Notes under the pieces: model-generated | The model's input: the letters and a program-made list of their open reading frames with translations, nothing else | Told to the model about the DNA's origin: nothing | The model's database searches: none | NCBI GenBank assembly: GCA_035540495.1 | Contig: DATLGL010000048.1 | Coordinates: forward strand, 62,001-126,000 | Reading direction: 5' to 3' | DNA: 64,000 bases | DNA from: DASVEG01 sp035540495 | Lineage (GTDB): Bacteria > Actinomycetota > Acidimicrobiia > Acidimicrobiales > CADCTF01 | Shown here: positions 35,301-44,470 of the stretch, piece after piece | How positions within the stretch are numbered: position 1 is the stretch's first letter | How the letters are laid out: each line of letters begins with the position of its first letter | Translations under genes and position numbers: made by a program

Positions 35301-36899
35301 ATGACTGCGAGCCCCGACATCTCCGCCGCCGCCTCCGCCGCCGAGCTCGCCAAGCAGCTGGTGGACGCGGCGTGGAGCCACATCGCGGCCAACGGCGGCA
35401 TCGCGGAGAACCAGACCGTCGCGTACGACCTTGCTCACGCGTCGGCCGCCGTCGAGAACGCTCGAGCAGTCGTCGACTACGGAGCCAAGGGAGCGACGGA
35501 AGGACGCATCGCCTGCGCGTTCGTAGCCGACGCCATCCACGACGTCGTCACCCGCCTCGTCGGGCGTGACAAGGCGTGGGGTGTCGATCCCGCGATGCTG
35601 GCACCCGCCGCGGACTTCGTGTCGACCTATCGCGACCCCGCATTCGTCGCGTCGCTCGCCGACGACGCCGGCCCCCGCCACCTCGATGGCGACTTCGAGA
35701 TGGTGCAGGACACGTTCCGCCGCTTCGCCGAGGACAAGGTCCGTCCGGTGGCGGAGCACATCCACCGCGAGAACGCGGACATCCCCGAAGACCTGATCGC
35801 CGGCCTCGCCGAGCTCGGGACGTTCGGCCTCTCGGTGCCCGCCGAGTACGGCGGGTTCAGCGAGGGCGGCGAGAGCGAGTACATGGCGATGGTGGTCGCG
35901 ACCGAGGAGCTCTCACGTGGCTCGCTCGGAGCTGCAGGTTCGCTCATCACCCGCCCGGAGATCCTCACCCGGGCCCTCGTCGGTGGCGGCACCGAGGAGC
36001 AGAAGCAGCAGTGGCTGCCGAAGATGGCTACGGGCGAGGTGCTCAACGCGGTCGCAGTCACCGAGCCCGACTACGGGTCCGAGGTCGCCAACGTCAAGGT
36101 CACCGCCACCCCCACCGCCGACGGCGAGGGGTACGCCATCAACGGCGTGAAGACGTGGTGCACGTTCGCCGCTCGCGCCGACGTGCTGATGCTGCTCGCC
36201 CGCACCGATCCCGACCGGTCGCTGCGCCACCGGGGCCTCTCCCTGTTCGTCGTGCCGAAGCCGCGCGGCGACGGTCACGGCTTCCAGTTCACCCAGGAAG
36301 GCACCGGAGGCAAGATCGAGGGCCGGGCGATCGACACCATCGGGTACCGAGGCATGCACTCCTACGAGGTCGCCTTCGACAACTGGGTCGTACCGAAGGA
36401 GAACCTCATCGGCGGCGAGGCCGGCCTCGGCCGTGGCTTCTACCTCACGATGCAGGGCTTCGAGAACGGCCGTCTCCAGACCGCCGCCCGCGCCGTGGGC
36501 GTGATGCAGGCCGCCTACGAGGCCGCCTACGACTACGCGGCCAACCGCATCGTCAACGGCAAGCCGATCCTCGAGCTCCAGCTCACCCGCGTGAAGCTCG
36601 GCCGCATGGTCGCCATCATCCAGTCGGCTCGGCAGTTCATGTACCAGGTCGCCCGGATGATGGCGAAGGGCACCGGCGCCATGGAGGCGTCGATGGTGAA
36701 GGCCTACGTCTGCCGCGCCGCCGAATGGGTGTCGCGCGAGGCGATGCAGATCCACGGCGGCATGGGATACGCCGAGGAGTTCCCCGTGAGCCGTTACTTC
36801 GTCGACGCGCGCGTGCTGTCGATCTTCGAAGGCGCCGACGAGACCCTCGCGCTCGAGGTCATCGCCCGCCGCCTCATCGAGCGGGCCGCCGCGAGCTGA
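35301..36899 (+). CDS. Acyl-CoA dehydrogenase with extra N-terminal domain
   Basis: A 532-residue protein in which a normal acyl-CoA dehydrogenase (from about residue 135) follows an added helical domain (AAELAKQLVDAAWSHIAANGG, SAAVENARAVVDYGAKGATEG). Dehydrogenase landmarks are VTEPDYGSEVANV, INGVKTWCTFA, IHGGMGYAEEFPVSRYF and the Glu-containing FEGADETL. The added domain resembles the C-terminal helical bundle of the same family. The substrate is not identifiable. It is divergent from the ABC exporter. Confidence 0.88.
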   Translation: MTASPDISAAASAAELAKQLVDAAWSHIAANGGIAENQTVAYDLAHASAAVENARAVVDYGAKGATEGRIACAFVADAIHDVVTRLVGRDKAWGVDPAMLAPAADFVSTYRDPAFVASLADDAGPRHLDGDFEMVQDTFRRFAEDKVRPVAEHIHRENADIPEDLIAGLAELGTFGLSVPAEYGGFSEGGESEYMAMVVATEELSRGSLGAAGSLITRPEILTRALVGGGTEEQKQQWLPKMATGEVLNAVAVTEPDYGSEVANVKVTATPTADGEGYAINGVKTWCTFAARADVLMLLARTDPDRSLRHRGLSLFVVPKPRGDGHGFQFTQEGTGGKIEGRAIDTIGYRGMHSYEVAFDNWVVPKENLIGGEAGLGRGFYLTMQGFENGRLQTAARAVGVMQAAYEAAYDYAANRIVNGKPILELQLTRVKLGRMVAIIQSARQFMYQVARMMAKGTGAMEASMVKAYVCRAAEWVSREAMQIHGGMGYAEEFPVSRYFVDARVLSIFEGADETLALEVIARRLIERAAAS

Positions 36900-36912
36900 C
36901 GCGACAAGGGCC

Positions 36913-36924
36913 CCCGCAGGCGGG
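36913..36924. terminator. Weak GC hairpin between convergent genes
   Basis: CCCGC and GCGGG flank AG in the 27-bp gap between the acyl-CoA dehydrogenase and the convergent amidohydrolase. The stem is short and there is no T run, so termination here is a guess. Confidence 0.25.
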
Positions 36925-36926
36925 AT

Positions 36927-38105
36927 TCAGGCCGGCTGCGGCTCCTTGATCCGGTCGAGCTGTGGGCCCATCAGGTCCTCGAAGTTGCCCCGATAGAACA
37001 GCTCCTTCTCCTGCTCGGTGCAGCCCTCGGCTTCCAGCGTCGACTCGAAGCGCTTGATCGGGTTGCGTCCGCCCTCGACGTGCGGGTAGTCGGACGAGAA
37101 GAGCGCGACCTCCGGACCCGCGTTCTTCACCAGCCACCCGGCCGGTTCGTGCGGATAGGGCGTCACCCTGATCTGGCGGCGGACGTACTCGCTCGGCTTG
37201 AGGCTCGCGTTCTGCAGCCGCTCCTCGTTTCGGCGGAACGCCTCGGCTGCCGAGTCCATCGAGCGCATCCATCCCGGCACCCACGACGCGCCGAGCTCGA
37301 TCAGGCCGATCTTCAACGACGGGAAGCGCTCGAGGACGCCGTCGATGATCATCGTGGCGACGGTCTGCATCGGGGCGTACGGGATCGCCATGTACGACAC
37401 CGACGTGAAGTTGGTGTCACCGCCGTGGAAGTCGGGAACCGGCGGCAGCCCGTTCTTCTTGTACGCCGGGTCCATCGGCTGCTCGCCGCCGACGTGGAAC
37501 ACGATCGGGACGCCCGCCTCCTGCGCCTGAGCCCACACGCGGTCGAAGCCGACGTGGCTCTGGCTGTGGTTGCGCGGAACATGTGAGGAGATCATCAAGG
37601 CCGCGGCACCCAGGTCGATGGCCTCTCGGGCGGCGTCACTCGCCCGGTCGACGTCGGCGAACGGGACGTAGCAGACCGGCAGCAGACGCCGGTCGATCGA
37701 GCAGAAGTCGACGATCCCGCGGTTGTGCCCGGTCGCGAGCGCGTACGCCAGGTCGACGTCATCACCACGATCGAACGAACGCAGCGGGCCCAGGTACGTC
37801 GTCGTGAACACGAGCTGGCTCGCGAAGCCGAGGTGGTCGAGCGCCTGCGGGCGGTCGGCGTTGCGGATAGCGCCGAGGGCGACGTGGTTCTTGCGGAGCA
37901 TGATCTCCGCCGCGTCGTCGGCGCGCCACTCCGGGTCGTCCTGCTTCGCGAGCACCTTCTCGATGAAGGTGGACGCCTCTCCCGTCTTCAGCGCTTCCCG
38001 AAGGCGCTCGCGCATCGACGGGTCGGCGTAGTCCTCGGCGTACCCCGGCGGCTCGAAGATGTGCGAGTCGGCGTCGTGGATGATCCGTCCCTCGACATAC
38101 GGCAT
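36927..38105 (-). CDS. Amidohydrolase 2-family metal-dependent hydrolase
   Basis: A 392-residue TIM-barrel hydrolase or decarboxylase of the amidohydrolase-2 group. It has an N-terminal DADSHIFEPP metal motif, VFHVGG in the barrel, ELGASWVPGWM and the C-terminal metal-binding SSDYPHVEGGRNP. Related enzymes decarboxylate or hydrolyse cyclic and aromatic acids. No substrate is indicated by the neighbours. A TACGAT element lies 7 nt before its ATG. Confidence 0.85.
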   Translation of the reverse strand: MPYVEGRIIHDADSHIFEPPGYAEDYADPSMRERLREALKTGEASTFIEKVLAKQDDPEWRADDAAEIMLRKNHVALGAIRNADRPQALDHLGFASQLVFTTTYLGPLRSFDRGDDVDLAYALATGHNRGIVDFCSIDRRLLPVCYVPFADVDRASDAAREAIDLGAAALMISSHVPRNHSQSHVGFDRVWAQAQEAGVPIVFHVGGEQPMDPAYKKNGLPPVPDFHGGDTNFTSVSYMAIPYAPMQTVATMIIDGVLERFPSLKIGLIELGASWVPGWMRSMDSAAEAFRRNEERLQNASLKPSEYVRRQIRVTPYPHEPAGWLVKNAGPEVALFSSDYPHVEGGRNPIKRFESTLEAEGCTEQEKELFYRGNFEDLMGPQLDRIKEPQPA

Positions 38106-38112
38106 GACGCGG

Positions 38113-38118
38113 ATCGTA
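38113..38118 (-). promoter_or_regulatory. TACGAT -10-like element, possible leaderless start
   Basis: Minus-strand TACGAT ends 7 nt before the ATG at 38105. No Shine-Dalgarno sequence lies between. Confidence 0.4.
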
Positions 38119-38144
38119 TGCGTCGGAACGGGTACGACGTCGGG

Positions 38145-38303
38145 GTGAGCGACGCCGACCAGACCCAGTCAGCACCCGAGCCGAACGAGCAGCAGACCCA
38201 ACCGCCGGTGGAGAACGGCGTCGTGATGAGCGACGACGCAGGAACCGTGATGGCCGTCGACCTCGACGAAGAGATCGAGAAGGTCGAGGGCGAGCAGGGT
38301 TAG
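38145..38303 (+). CDS. Small acidic hypothetical protein
   Basis: A 52-residue Gln/Glu/Asp-rich protein (SAPEPNEQQTQPP, VDLDEEIEKVEGEQG) without membrane segment or known domain. It fills the gap between the amidohydrolase start and the tocopherol-cyclase-like gene. GTG start inferred. It could be spurious, but codon use and position fit a real small gene. Confidence 0.45.
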   Translation: MSDADQTQSAPEPNEQQTQPPVENGVVMSDDAGTVMAVDLDEEIEKVEGEQG

Positions 38304-38304
38304 C

Positions 38305-39315
38305 TCAGGGTCGGGCGGTTCCGTCGAGCGAGCCGACCTCCAGCCCTGCGAGCTCCGATTCGCCCTCGAAGGACGGACCGCGTCGAGGGCGGATCGAGCA
38401 CCACACGTGTCCGGCGAGGTGCTCGAAGTCGGTGTCGATGTTGCGGCGTTCGGCGGGCAACGGCACCGGCAAGGTGTGCGGCACCCCTCGCCGTCCGTCG
38501 CCGGCGATCTCGATCGATCCGGCGTGGCCGGTCGCTCGCACCCGCCACTCACCGCCCTCGGACGACGAGCGAACGATCGCGAGCGGAGGCGTCAGTCGAA
38601 GCACGGTGTCTTCGACGCGTGCGATGGCACCGCCGACGGTCGCGCGGAGCGGGCCGAGCGACAGCACACCGCCAGACCACGCGACGCAGACGTCGTCCCG
38701 ATCAGGGAAGCCCTGGGCCTGGCCCCACCACCACCGGTCGGGGAACCCACGGCCCCAGTTCTTCTCCGCGTAGACGTTCGCCCCCGACAGCTCCCACGGC
38801 GCGCCGTCCGGAACGGCGACGCGCACGTCCGCTCGTCCGCCGAGCACGTGCGGGTGCCAGTACTGGTTGAGGAGCGGCACCGCCGAGAACACGCCACCGC
38901 CGCCGAGCTTGAGGGGCCACCCGAAGGAGTCGTCGACCGTGGCATCGACGGTCACATCGTCGACTGCGACCCGCACCCGCCGTCCGCCGTCGGTGACGTG
39001 GAAGCCATCACCGGCGCGCAGCGCGAGGTCGTTCGAGTCGGCGGATGCATCGCCGACCACTGCCGAGCGCACGACGAGACCGGGATGGAGCGCGATGGCC
39101 ACCGTCGCCCAGTCACCATCGGGATGCCGGTTGATCCCACAGAGCACGACCACGACGCGCCCGGTCGACGTGTCGGTGAAGCGCCAGAAGTAGCCCTCCA
39201 TCTGAGCGCTGTGGGTCGGGCGCGGATCGCCTCCCGGCAGGTCCGCGCCCGTGCGGCGCCAGATGTCGAGCAGGCGACTACTGGTCGCCCGACCCGCTCG
39301 GACCCTGAGGGCCAT
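38305..39315 (-). CDS. Tocopherol cyclase-like protein
   Basis: A 336-residue protein matching the tocopherol-cyclase-like family by its beta-rich layout and landmarks EGYFWRFTDTSTGR, NQYWHPHVLGG, YAEKNWGRGFPDRWWWGQAQGF and RPRRGPSFEG. In plants this fold closes the chromanol ring. Bacterial members are uncharacterised, and this organism shows no other tocopherol genes here, so the function is open. ATG at 39315 has GGAG about 9 nt upstream. An in-frame ATG at 39348 is possible. Overlaps the small lipoprotein gene upstream by about 38 bp. Confidence 0.72.
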   Translation of the reverse strand: MALRVRAGRATSSRLLDIWRRTGADLPGGDPRPTHSAQMEGYFWRFTDTSTGRVVVVLCGINRHPDGDWATVAIALHPGLVVRSAVVGDASADSNDLALRAGDGFHVTDGGRRVRVAVDDVTVDATVDDSFGWPLKLGGGGVFSAVPLLNQYWHPHVLGGRADVRVAVPDGAPWELSGANVYAEKNWGRGFPDRWWWGQAQGFPDRDDVCVAWSGGVLSLGPLRATVGGAIARVEDTVLRLTPPLAIVRSSSEGGEWRVRATGHAGSIEIAGDGRRGVPHTLPVPLPAERRNIDTDFEHLAGHVWCSIRPRRGPSFEGESELAGLEVGSLDGTARP

Positions 39316-39529
39316 CGTTCGTCGCTCCGTCGCCGGCGTCCGTCGCACCCGTGTCGCCGCTCGTGCCGCCTTCGCCGGCGTCGCCGCCCGTCGAAGCGCC
39401 GTCGTCTTGGAGCTGGGTGTTGCCGACGCCGTCGTCGGTGCCGTCCGCGTCGCCGCCAGCGCACGCTGCGCCCGTCAGGAGGAGCAGCGCCGTCGCGACC
39501 GTGGCCGCCAGCTTTCGAGGCCTGATCAT
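39278..39529 (-). CDS. Small Gly/Asp/Thr-rich lipoprotein
   Basis: An 83-residue protein with signal peptide LAATVATALLLLTGAAC and a low-complexity mature part built of GGDADGTDDG-like and GDTGATDAGDG-like segments. Probably a short disordered surface lipoprotein. Function unknown. Same strand as the cyclase-like gene it overlaps. Confidence 0.55.
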   Translation of the reverse strand: MIRPRKLAATVATALLLLTGAACAGGDADGTDDGVGNTQLQDDGASTGGDAGEGGTSGDTGATDAGDGATNDGPQGPSGSGDQ

Positions 39530-39620
39530 GGTGACGCCGTACCCGATCGGCGTCTGCCGAACCGCTCGAGCCGCTCGAACCACTCGTTCCCGCGCCCGCA
39601 ACAGTGGGTACTGCCGCAGC

Positions 39621-39989
39621 ATGGACCGCATCGACCGCACCACCCTCCTCGGCGCCATCCGCCTCGGCGTCGGCGCCGCCCTCGTCGTCGCACCCGGGTT
39701 CGCAGGCCGGATCTGGGTCGGCGAGAACGCAGACGGCCGCGGCACACGCGTGTTCGCCCGCGCCCTCGGCGCCCGCGACCTCGTGCTCGGCGCGCGCATC
39801 CTCCAGACCCGCGCCGACAAGAAGGAGGCCGTCGACTTCGTGAAGACGGGCGTGATCTCCGACGTCGCGGACGTCGTCGCCACGATCGTCGCCTTCCGTC
39901 ACCTGTCGCCGGCGCGCCGCCTCGCGATGCCGCTCATCGCAGGTGCGGTCGGCGCGCTCGGTTACGCAGCGGCACAAGCGGCCGAGTGA
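39621..39989 (+). CDS. Small membrane protein, DUF4267-like
   Basis: A 122-residue protein with about three hydrophobic segments (LGVGAALVVAPGF, VISDVADVVATIVAF, MPLIAGAVGALGYAAA) and the RALGARDLVLGARIL motif seen in small actinobacterial membrane proteins of the DUF4267 type. Function unknown. Only about 90 bp separate it from the divergent lipoprotein gene. GGTACT lies 8 nt before the ATG. Confidence 0.65.
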   Translation: MDRIDRTTLLGAIRLGVGAALVVAPGFAGRIWVGENADGRGTRVFARALGARDLVLGARILQTRADKKEAVDFVKTGVISDVADVVATIVAFRHLSPARRLAMPLIAGAVGALGYAAAQAAE

Positions 39990-40007
39990 CCGACGCCGGC
40001 TGACGCG

Positions 40008-40454
40008 ATGGCGCGGTTCAGTGCGGCGGTCGTCGCGCTCGCCGCGTTGCTGCTCGCCGGGTGCGTCGGCCCGTCGCGCACCGACCGCGACTACCGGGAG
40101 AAGGCGGCAAACGCCGCGGAGTCGATGGTCTCCGTCGTGGAGACCGCTCGCCTCACGGTGGAGAGCGACGCTCGTGGCAACAGCACCGCTCGGTACACGT
40201 CGCTGTCGCTGTCGGAAGGCGAAGACGACGCGTCGAGCATCGCGATGTCGTTCGAGGTGGTCCAGCCGCCGTCTCGCGACGCCGAGCAGCTGCGCACCGA
40301 CCTCAGCAGCCTGTTCAGCGAGGTGAGCACCGTGCTCGGCGACCTGCGTATCGCGGCGCGAGCCGGCCGCGGGCACGAGCTTCCGTCGATCGCGGAGCCC
40401 CTGCCCGAGCTCACCGCACGCCTGAAGAAGTTCATGGAGCTGGCCTCGACGTGA
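40008..40454 (+). CDS. Helical lipoprotein
   Basis: A 148-residue lipoprotein: signal peptide AAVVALAALLLAGC with lipobox, then a helical domain (REKAANAAESMVSVVETARLTVES, AEQLRTDLSSLFSEVSTVLGDL). No family recognised. It overlaps the NRAMP-like transporter by GTGA, so the two are probably co-translated and the lipoprotein may assist the transporter. Confidence 0.65.
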   Translation: MARFSAAVVALAALLLAGCVGPSRTDRDYREKAANAAESMVSVVETARLTVESDARGNSTARYTSLSLSEGEDDASSIAMSFEVVQPPSRDAEQLRTDLSSLFSEVSTVLGDLRIAARAGRGHELPSIAEPLPELTARLKKFMELAST

Positions 40455-41680
40455 AGCGCGTCCTCGGCCTCGCGCTCGGCGTGTTCACCGCCATCGGCGG
40501 GTTCATGGACATCGGCGACCTCGTCACCGACGCGCTCATCGGCGCCCGCTTCGGCCTCGCGCTCGTGTGGGTGACCGTCGTCGCGGTCATCGGCATCAGC
40601 ACCTACTCCGAGATGGCCGGCCGCGTCGCCACCATCACCGGGCGGCCGGTGTTCGACCTCGTGCGCGAGCGGACGGGGCCGCGGATCGCGCTCGGCAACG
40701 TCGTCGTGTCGTACCTCGTCAACGCGCTCACGCTCGTCGCCGAGCTGTGCGGCGTCGCGCTCGCGCTCGAGCTGCTGAGCGACGTCCACTACCTGCTGTG
40801 GGTGCCCGCCGTCGCGGTGCTGGCGTTCGTCGTCCTGTGGAAGCTGCCCTACGAGATGATGGAGCGGGTCTACGGGCTCACGGGGCTCGCGCTGTTCGTG
40901 TTCGTCTTCGCGGTGTGGCAGCTGGGCCCCGACTGGGGCCAGATGCTCAGCGACGTCACCCGTCCGTCGGTCCCTGCAGGCGAGGGGCTGCCCACGTACT
41001 TCTTCTACGCGATCGTGATGCTCGGCGCGCAGATGACGCCTTACGAGGTGTTCTTCTTCTCGTCGGGCGCCGTCGAGCACGAGTGGGACGCGAGCCAGCT
41101 GCTCGACGCCCGCGTGAACGTCTTCCTCGGGTACCCGATCGGCGGCGCGCTGGCGATCGGCATCCAGGCGGTCGCCTACCTCGCGCTGCAGCCGGCGGGC
41201 ATCCAGGTGGAGCACCTCGGCCAGACCGTCCTGCCCGTGGCCATCGCGTTCGGGAAGATCGGGATCGCGCTGGCGGTGCTCGGCATCGTCGCAGCCACGT
41301 TCGGCTCGGTCATGGAGACGCTGCTGTCGTCGAGCTACACCGTCGCCCAGCACTTCGGGTGGGAATGGGGGAAGGCGAAGAAGCCCGTGGAGGCCAGTCG
41401 TTTCACGGCGCTCACGCTGCTCACGCTCGTTGCCGCGGTGGGCGTCGCGCTCACTGCGTGGAACCCGATCACGATCACGATCTACTCCGTCTACCTCGGA
41501 GCGGCCACGTTGCCGTTCACCTACGTCCCGATCCTGATCGTGGCCAACGATCGCAACTACCTCGGCGACCACGTGAACGGACGGCTCGCGAACGGTCTCG
41601 GCGTGATCTACCTCGTCGTCGTGACCGCGGCGGCGCTGGCCGCGCTCCCGTTGCTGATCATCACGAAGGGAGGCCTGTGA
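40451..41680 (+). CDS. Divergent NRAMP-family metal transporter
   Basis: A 409-residue membrane protein with about eleven helices of the NRAMP fold. The helix-1 site that usually reads DPGN is D-I-G-D here (GGFMDIGDLVTDALIGARFG), and the helix-6 region that usually reads M-P-H is MLGAQMTPYEVFFFSSGA. Both metal-coordinating motifs are therefore altered, so it may carry another cation such as Mg2+ or act differently from Mn/Fe NRAMPs. It lies between a lipoprotein and two PRC-barrel-like genes, all overlapping. GTG start. Confidence 0.8.
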   Translation: MKRVLGLALGVFTAIGGFMDIGDLVTDALIGARFGLALVWVTVVAVIGISTYSEMAGRVATITGRPVFDLVRERTGPRIALGNVVVSYLVNALTLVAELCGVALALELLSDVHYLLWVPAVAVLAFVVLWKLPYEMMERVYGLTGLALFVFVFAVWQLGPDWGQMLSDVTRPSVPAGEGLPTYFFYAIVMLGAQMTPYEVFFFSSGAVEHEWDASQLLDARVNVFLGYPIGGALAIGIQAVAYLALQPAGIQVEHLGQTVLPVAIAFGKIGIALAVLGIVAATFGSVMETLLSSSYTVAQHFGWEWGKAKKPVEASRFTALTLLTLVAAVGVALTAWNPITITIYSVYLGAATLPFTYVPILIVANDRNYLGDHVNGRLANGLGVIYLVVVTAAALAALPLLIITKGGL

Positions 41681-42063
41681 CCACTCGCCGGTGGATGCAC
41701 GCCGGTCTCGACCTGCTCGACCGCCACGTCGTCGACCGCGACGGCCGAGCGGTCGGCAAGGTCGACGACCTCGAGATCGAGTGCGCCGAAGACGGCACCG
41801 TCGAGGTGACGGCGCTGTTGCTCGGTCCGGAGGCGCTCGGACGCCGGATCGGCGGCGCGCTCGGCCGTTCGATGGGCGGCATCGCCGCCAGGTTCTCGGG
41901 CGACCCCGAACCTGCCCGCATCGGCCTGGAGCTCGTCGAGGAGCTCGACATCGTGATCAAGCTCAAGCACCCGCTGCACCAGCTCCCGGTCGGGCGATTC
42001 GAACGGTGGGTGCGAGAGCACGTCATCGAACCACTCCCAGGAGCCACCGATGCGACTGGCTGA
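41677..42063 (+). CDS. PRC-barrel-like protein 1
   Basis: A 128-residue protein with a PRC-barrel-like N-terminal half (DLLDRHVVDRDGRAVGKVDDLEIE) and a C-terminal half (LVEELDIVIKLKHPLHQLPVGRFERW) of unknown fold. PRC-barrel domains bind proteins or nucleic acids in varied roles. Overlaps the transporter by GTGA and the next gene by 14 bp. Confidence 0.65.
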   Translation: MTTRRWMHAGLDLLDRHVVDRDGRAVGKVDDLEIECAEDGTVEVTALLLGPEALGRRIGGALGRSMGGIAARFSGDPEPARIGLELVEELDIVIKLKHPLHQLPVGRFERWVREHVIEPLPGATDATG

Positions 42064-42397
42064 CCTCCTCTTGTCGACTGCCTACGACGGGTCCGGCGAC
42101 GAGATCGGCCAGGTCCACGACGTACGACTTCGCCACTCCATGACGCCCGACGGGCGCCACCGGCTCCAGATCGTCGGCGTCTCCGTCGGCGCTGGCGCGA
42201 TCGGTGCGAGGACCGGCTACGTCAACGGCGCCGTCGAGGGCCCTGCGGTCGTGAGGCGGCTCATGCGGTGGGCGTCGCGCCACGCGAAGTACATCGGGTG
42301 GAACGAGCTCCGCTGGGATCCCGATGAGCGGCGCGTCGACACCGAACGCCACGCGGGCGACCTTCCTCATCCCGAGGACGCGACGCCTGATGGTTGA
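42050..42397 (+). CDS. PRC-barrel-like protein 2
   Basis: A 115-residue cytoplasmic protein beginning MRLADLLLSTAYDGSGDEIGQVHDVRL, which resembles the strand pattern of PRC-barrel domains, followed by a Trp-containing C-terminus (YIGWNELRWD). Possibly a partner or paralog of the previous protein. Function unknown. Confidence 0.6.
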   Translation: MRLADLLLSTAYDGSGDEIGQVHDVRLRHSMTPDGRHRLQIVGVSVGAGAIGARTGYVNGAVEGPAVVRRLMRWASRHAKYIGWNELRWDPDERRVDTERHAGDLPHPEDATPDG

Positions 42398-42506
42398 CGG
42401 GCTCGCCGTGCTCGGCGGATTCGTGCAGCTGGTCGTCCTGCTCGGGATCGTGCTCGCGATCGCGGTCCGGAGGCGCAACCGCGAGCGCGACCCCCGCGAC
42501 CGCTGA
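42390..42506 (+). CDS. Tiny single-span membrane protein
   Basis: A 38-residue peptide with one helix (LAVLGGFVQLVVLLGIVLAIAV) and a basic tail (RRRNRERDPRDR). It overlaps the previous gene by 8 bp and closes the NRAMP cluster. It is short enough to be spurious, but the strong membrane segment argues for a real gene. Confidence 0.45.
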   Translation: MVDGLAVLGGFVQLVVLLGIVLAIAVRRRNRERDPRDR

Positions 42507-42513
42507 GCGGGCG

Positions 42514-43398
42514 TCAGCCGGCCTGCAGGCGGCCGATCGCCTCGTGGATCGCCAGCGTGCGCCGCGCGTTCTCGACGTGGAGGTTCTCGATCATGCGACC
42601 GTTCACGGTGACGACGCCCTTGCCCGCGGCCTCGGCCTCCTCGAACGCTGAGATGATCTCGCGGGCGTTGGCCACGTCGTCCTCCGACGGCGCGTAGATG
42701 CGGTTGCACGGGTCGACCTGCGACGGATGGATGAGCGTCTTGCCGTCGAAGCCCATCTGGCGGCCCTGGAGGCACTCGGCCTCGAACCCCTCCGCGTTCT
42801 GGATGTCGTTGTAGACGCCGTCGAGGATGATCTTCCCGGCGAAGCGAGCCGCGAGCAGGCACTGCGAGAGCGCGTGGAGGAGCGGCTGGCGGCCTGGCAC
42901 GTGCTCGGCGTGGAGCTCCTTCGCGATGTCGTTCGTTCCCATGACGAACACGGTCACCCGCTCCGACGCCGTCGTGATCTGCTGCGCCGAGAGGATCGCC
43001 GTGGGCGTCTCGAGCATCGCCCAGATCTTCGTGGAGTCCGGGGCGCCGCCGCTCTCGAGGTGCTTCTCGACCGCGGCGATGTCGTCGACGGAGTTGATCT
43101 TCGGGACGACCACGGCTGCCGGGCCAGCAGCAGCCGCGGCGCGGAGGTCGTCGGCACCCCACTGGGTGTCGAGGCCGTTGACGCGGATGGTGACCTCGCG
43201 CAGTCCGTACTCACCTGACGAAGCCGCAGCGCACACGCGATCACGGGCCTCGGGCTTGGCGTCGGGAGCGACTGCGTCCTCGAGGTCGAGGATCAGCGCG
43301 TCGGCAGGGATCGTCTTCGCCTTCTCGAGCGCCCGCTCGTTTGCGCCCGGCATGTAGAGGACGGAGCGGCGGGGGCGGAGGGTGTCGTCGGTGGCCAT
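42514..43398 (-). CDS. CoA-ester lyase (HpcH/HpaI-citrate lyase beta family)
   Basis: A 294-residue TIM-barrel lyase. Landmarks are RSVLYMPGANERALEKA, ILDLEDAVAPDAK, VRVNGLD-like TIRVNGLDTQWG, VPKINSVDD, and LIHPSQVDPCNRIY near the C-terminus. The family cleaves malyl-CoA, citramalyl-CoA or similar esters with Mg2+. It follows its paralog by 14 bp on the same strand, so the two form an operon. Confidence 0.85.
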   Translation of the reverse strand: MATDDTLRPRRSVLYMPGANERALEKAKTIPADALILDLEDAVAPDAKPEARDRVCAAASSGEYGLREVTIRVNGLDTQWGADDLRAAAAAGPAAVVVPKINSVDDIAAVEKHLESGGAPDSTKIWAMLETPTAILSAQQITTASERVTVFVMGTNDIAKELHAEHVPGRQPLLHALSQCLLAARFAGKIILDGVYNDIQNAEGFEAECLQGRQMGFDGKTLIHPSQVDPCNRIYAPSEDDVANAREIISAFEEAEAAGKGVVTVNGRMIENLHVENARRTLAIHEAIGRLQAG

Positions 43399-43412
43399 GT
43401 CCGGAGTCTCTC

Positions 43413-44462
43413 CTAGAGCTCGTACGTCGAGGCCAGCTCGGGATCGCGAGCGGCGAGGTCACGGGCCAGCTCGAGGATCACCCGGCACTGCTTCACCGAG
43501 GCGTCGTCCTCCATCTTGCCGTCGAGCATCACGGCTCCGGTGCCGTCACCCATCGCCTCGATGACGCGCTTGGCGTGGGCGACGTCCCTCGGATCGGGGC
43601 TGAACACCCGCTTGGCGATCTCGATCTGCACCGGGTGGAGGCTCCACGCGCCGACGCACCCGAGCAGGTACGCGTTGCGGAACTGGTCTTCGCAGGCGAC
43701 GGTGTCCTTGATGTCGCCGAACGGCCCGTAGAACGGGAGGATCCCGTTCGACACGCAGGCGTCGACCATGCGGGCGATCGTGTAGTGCCACAGGTCCTGC
43801 TGGGCGGTGGTTCGGCCTTCTTCGAGATCTTCGCCCACGGGATCGGTGCGAACGAGGTACCCGGGATGGCCGCCGCCGACGCGGGTCGTCTTCATGCGGC
43901 GGTTCGCCGCGAGGTCTGCGGGACCGAGCGAGAGGCCCTGCATGCGAGGCGACGCGGCACAGATCTCCTCGACGTTCGCCACGCCCCGGGCCGTTTCGAG
44001 GATCGCGTGCACGAGGATCGGGCGCTGCAGGCCCGCCTTCGCCTCGAGCTGCGCGAGCAGGCGGTCGACGTAGTGGATGTCTTCCGGTCCCTCGACCTTC
44101 GGGATCATGATCACGTCGAGCTTGTCGCCGATCTCGGTGACCGCGGCGACGATGTCGTCTAGTCCCCAGGGAGAGTCGAGCGAGTTCACCCGGGTCCAGA
44201 ACTGGGTGTCGGGCGTGCTCCACGCTCTGCCCACCTCGAGCAGCCCGGCCCGTGCGGCTTCCTTGTCGCTCGCCGGCACGCCGTCTTCGAGGTTGCCGAG
44301 AAGGATGTCGACCGTCGGCGCGATGTCGGGAACCTTCGCGACCATCTTCGGGTTCGACGCCGGGAAGAAGTGGATCACCCGGCTGGGCCGGAACGGGATC
44401 TCACGGAGCGGCTCGGGCGCACCGACCGCCAGCGGTCGGAAGAAGTCCTTCGGGCTGCGCAT
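43413..44462 (-). CDS. Malyl-CoA lyase-like protein
   Basis: A 349-residue member of the same superfamily as its neighbour, closer to malyl-CoA/beta-methylmalyl-CoA lyase. Visible segments are [76 protein letters not shown] and [19 protein letters not shown]. Probable reversible cleavage of malyl-CoA to glyoxylate and acetyl-CoA or similar. A TACCTT element lies 8 nt before the ATG. Confidence 0.85.
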   Translation of the reverse strand: MRSPKDFFRPLAVGAPEPLREIPFRPSRVIHFFPASNPKMVAKVPDIAPTVDILLGNLEDGVPASDKEAARAGLLEVGRAWSTPDTQFWTRVNSLDSPWGLDDIVAAVTEIGDKLDVIMIPKVEGPEDIHYVDRLLAQLEAKAGLQRPILVHAILETARGVANVEEICAASPRMQGLSLGPADLAANRRMKTTRVGGGHPGYLVRTDPVGEDLEEGRTTAQQDLWHYTIARMVDACVSNGILPFYGPFGDIKDTVACEDQFRNAYLLGCVGAWSLHPVQIEIAKRVFSPDPRDVAHAKRVIEAMGDGTGAVMLDGKMEDDASVKQCRVILELARDLAARDPELASTYEL

Positions 44463-44470
44463 GGGCGCAG

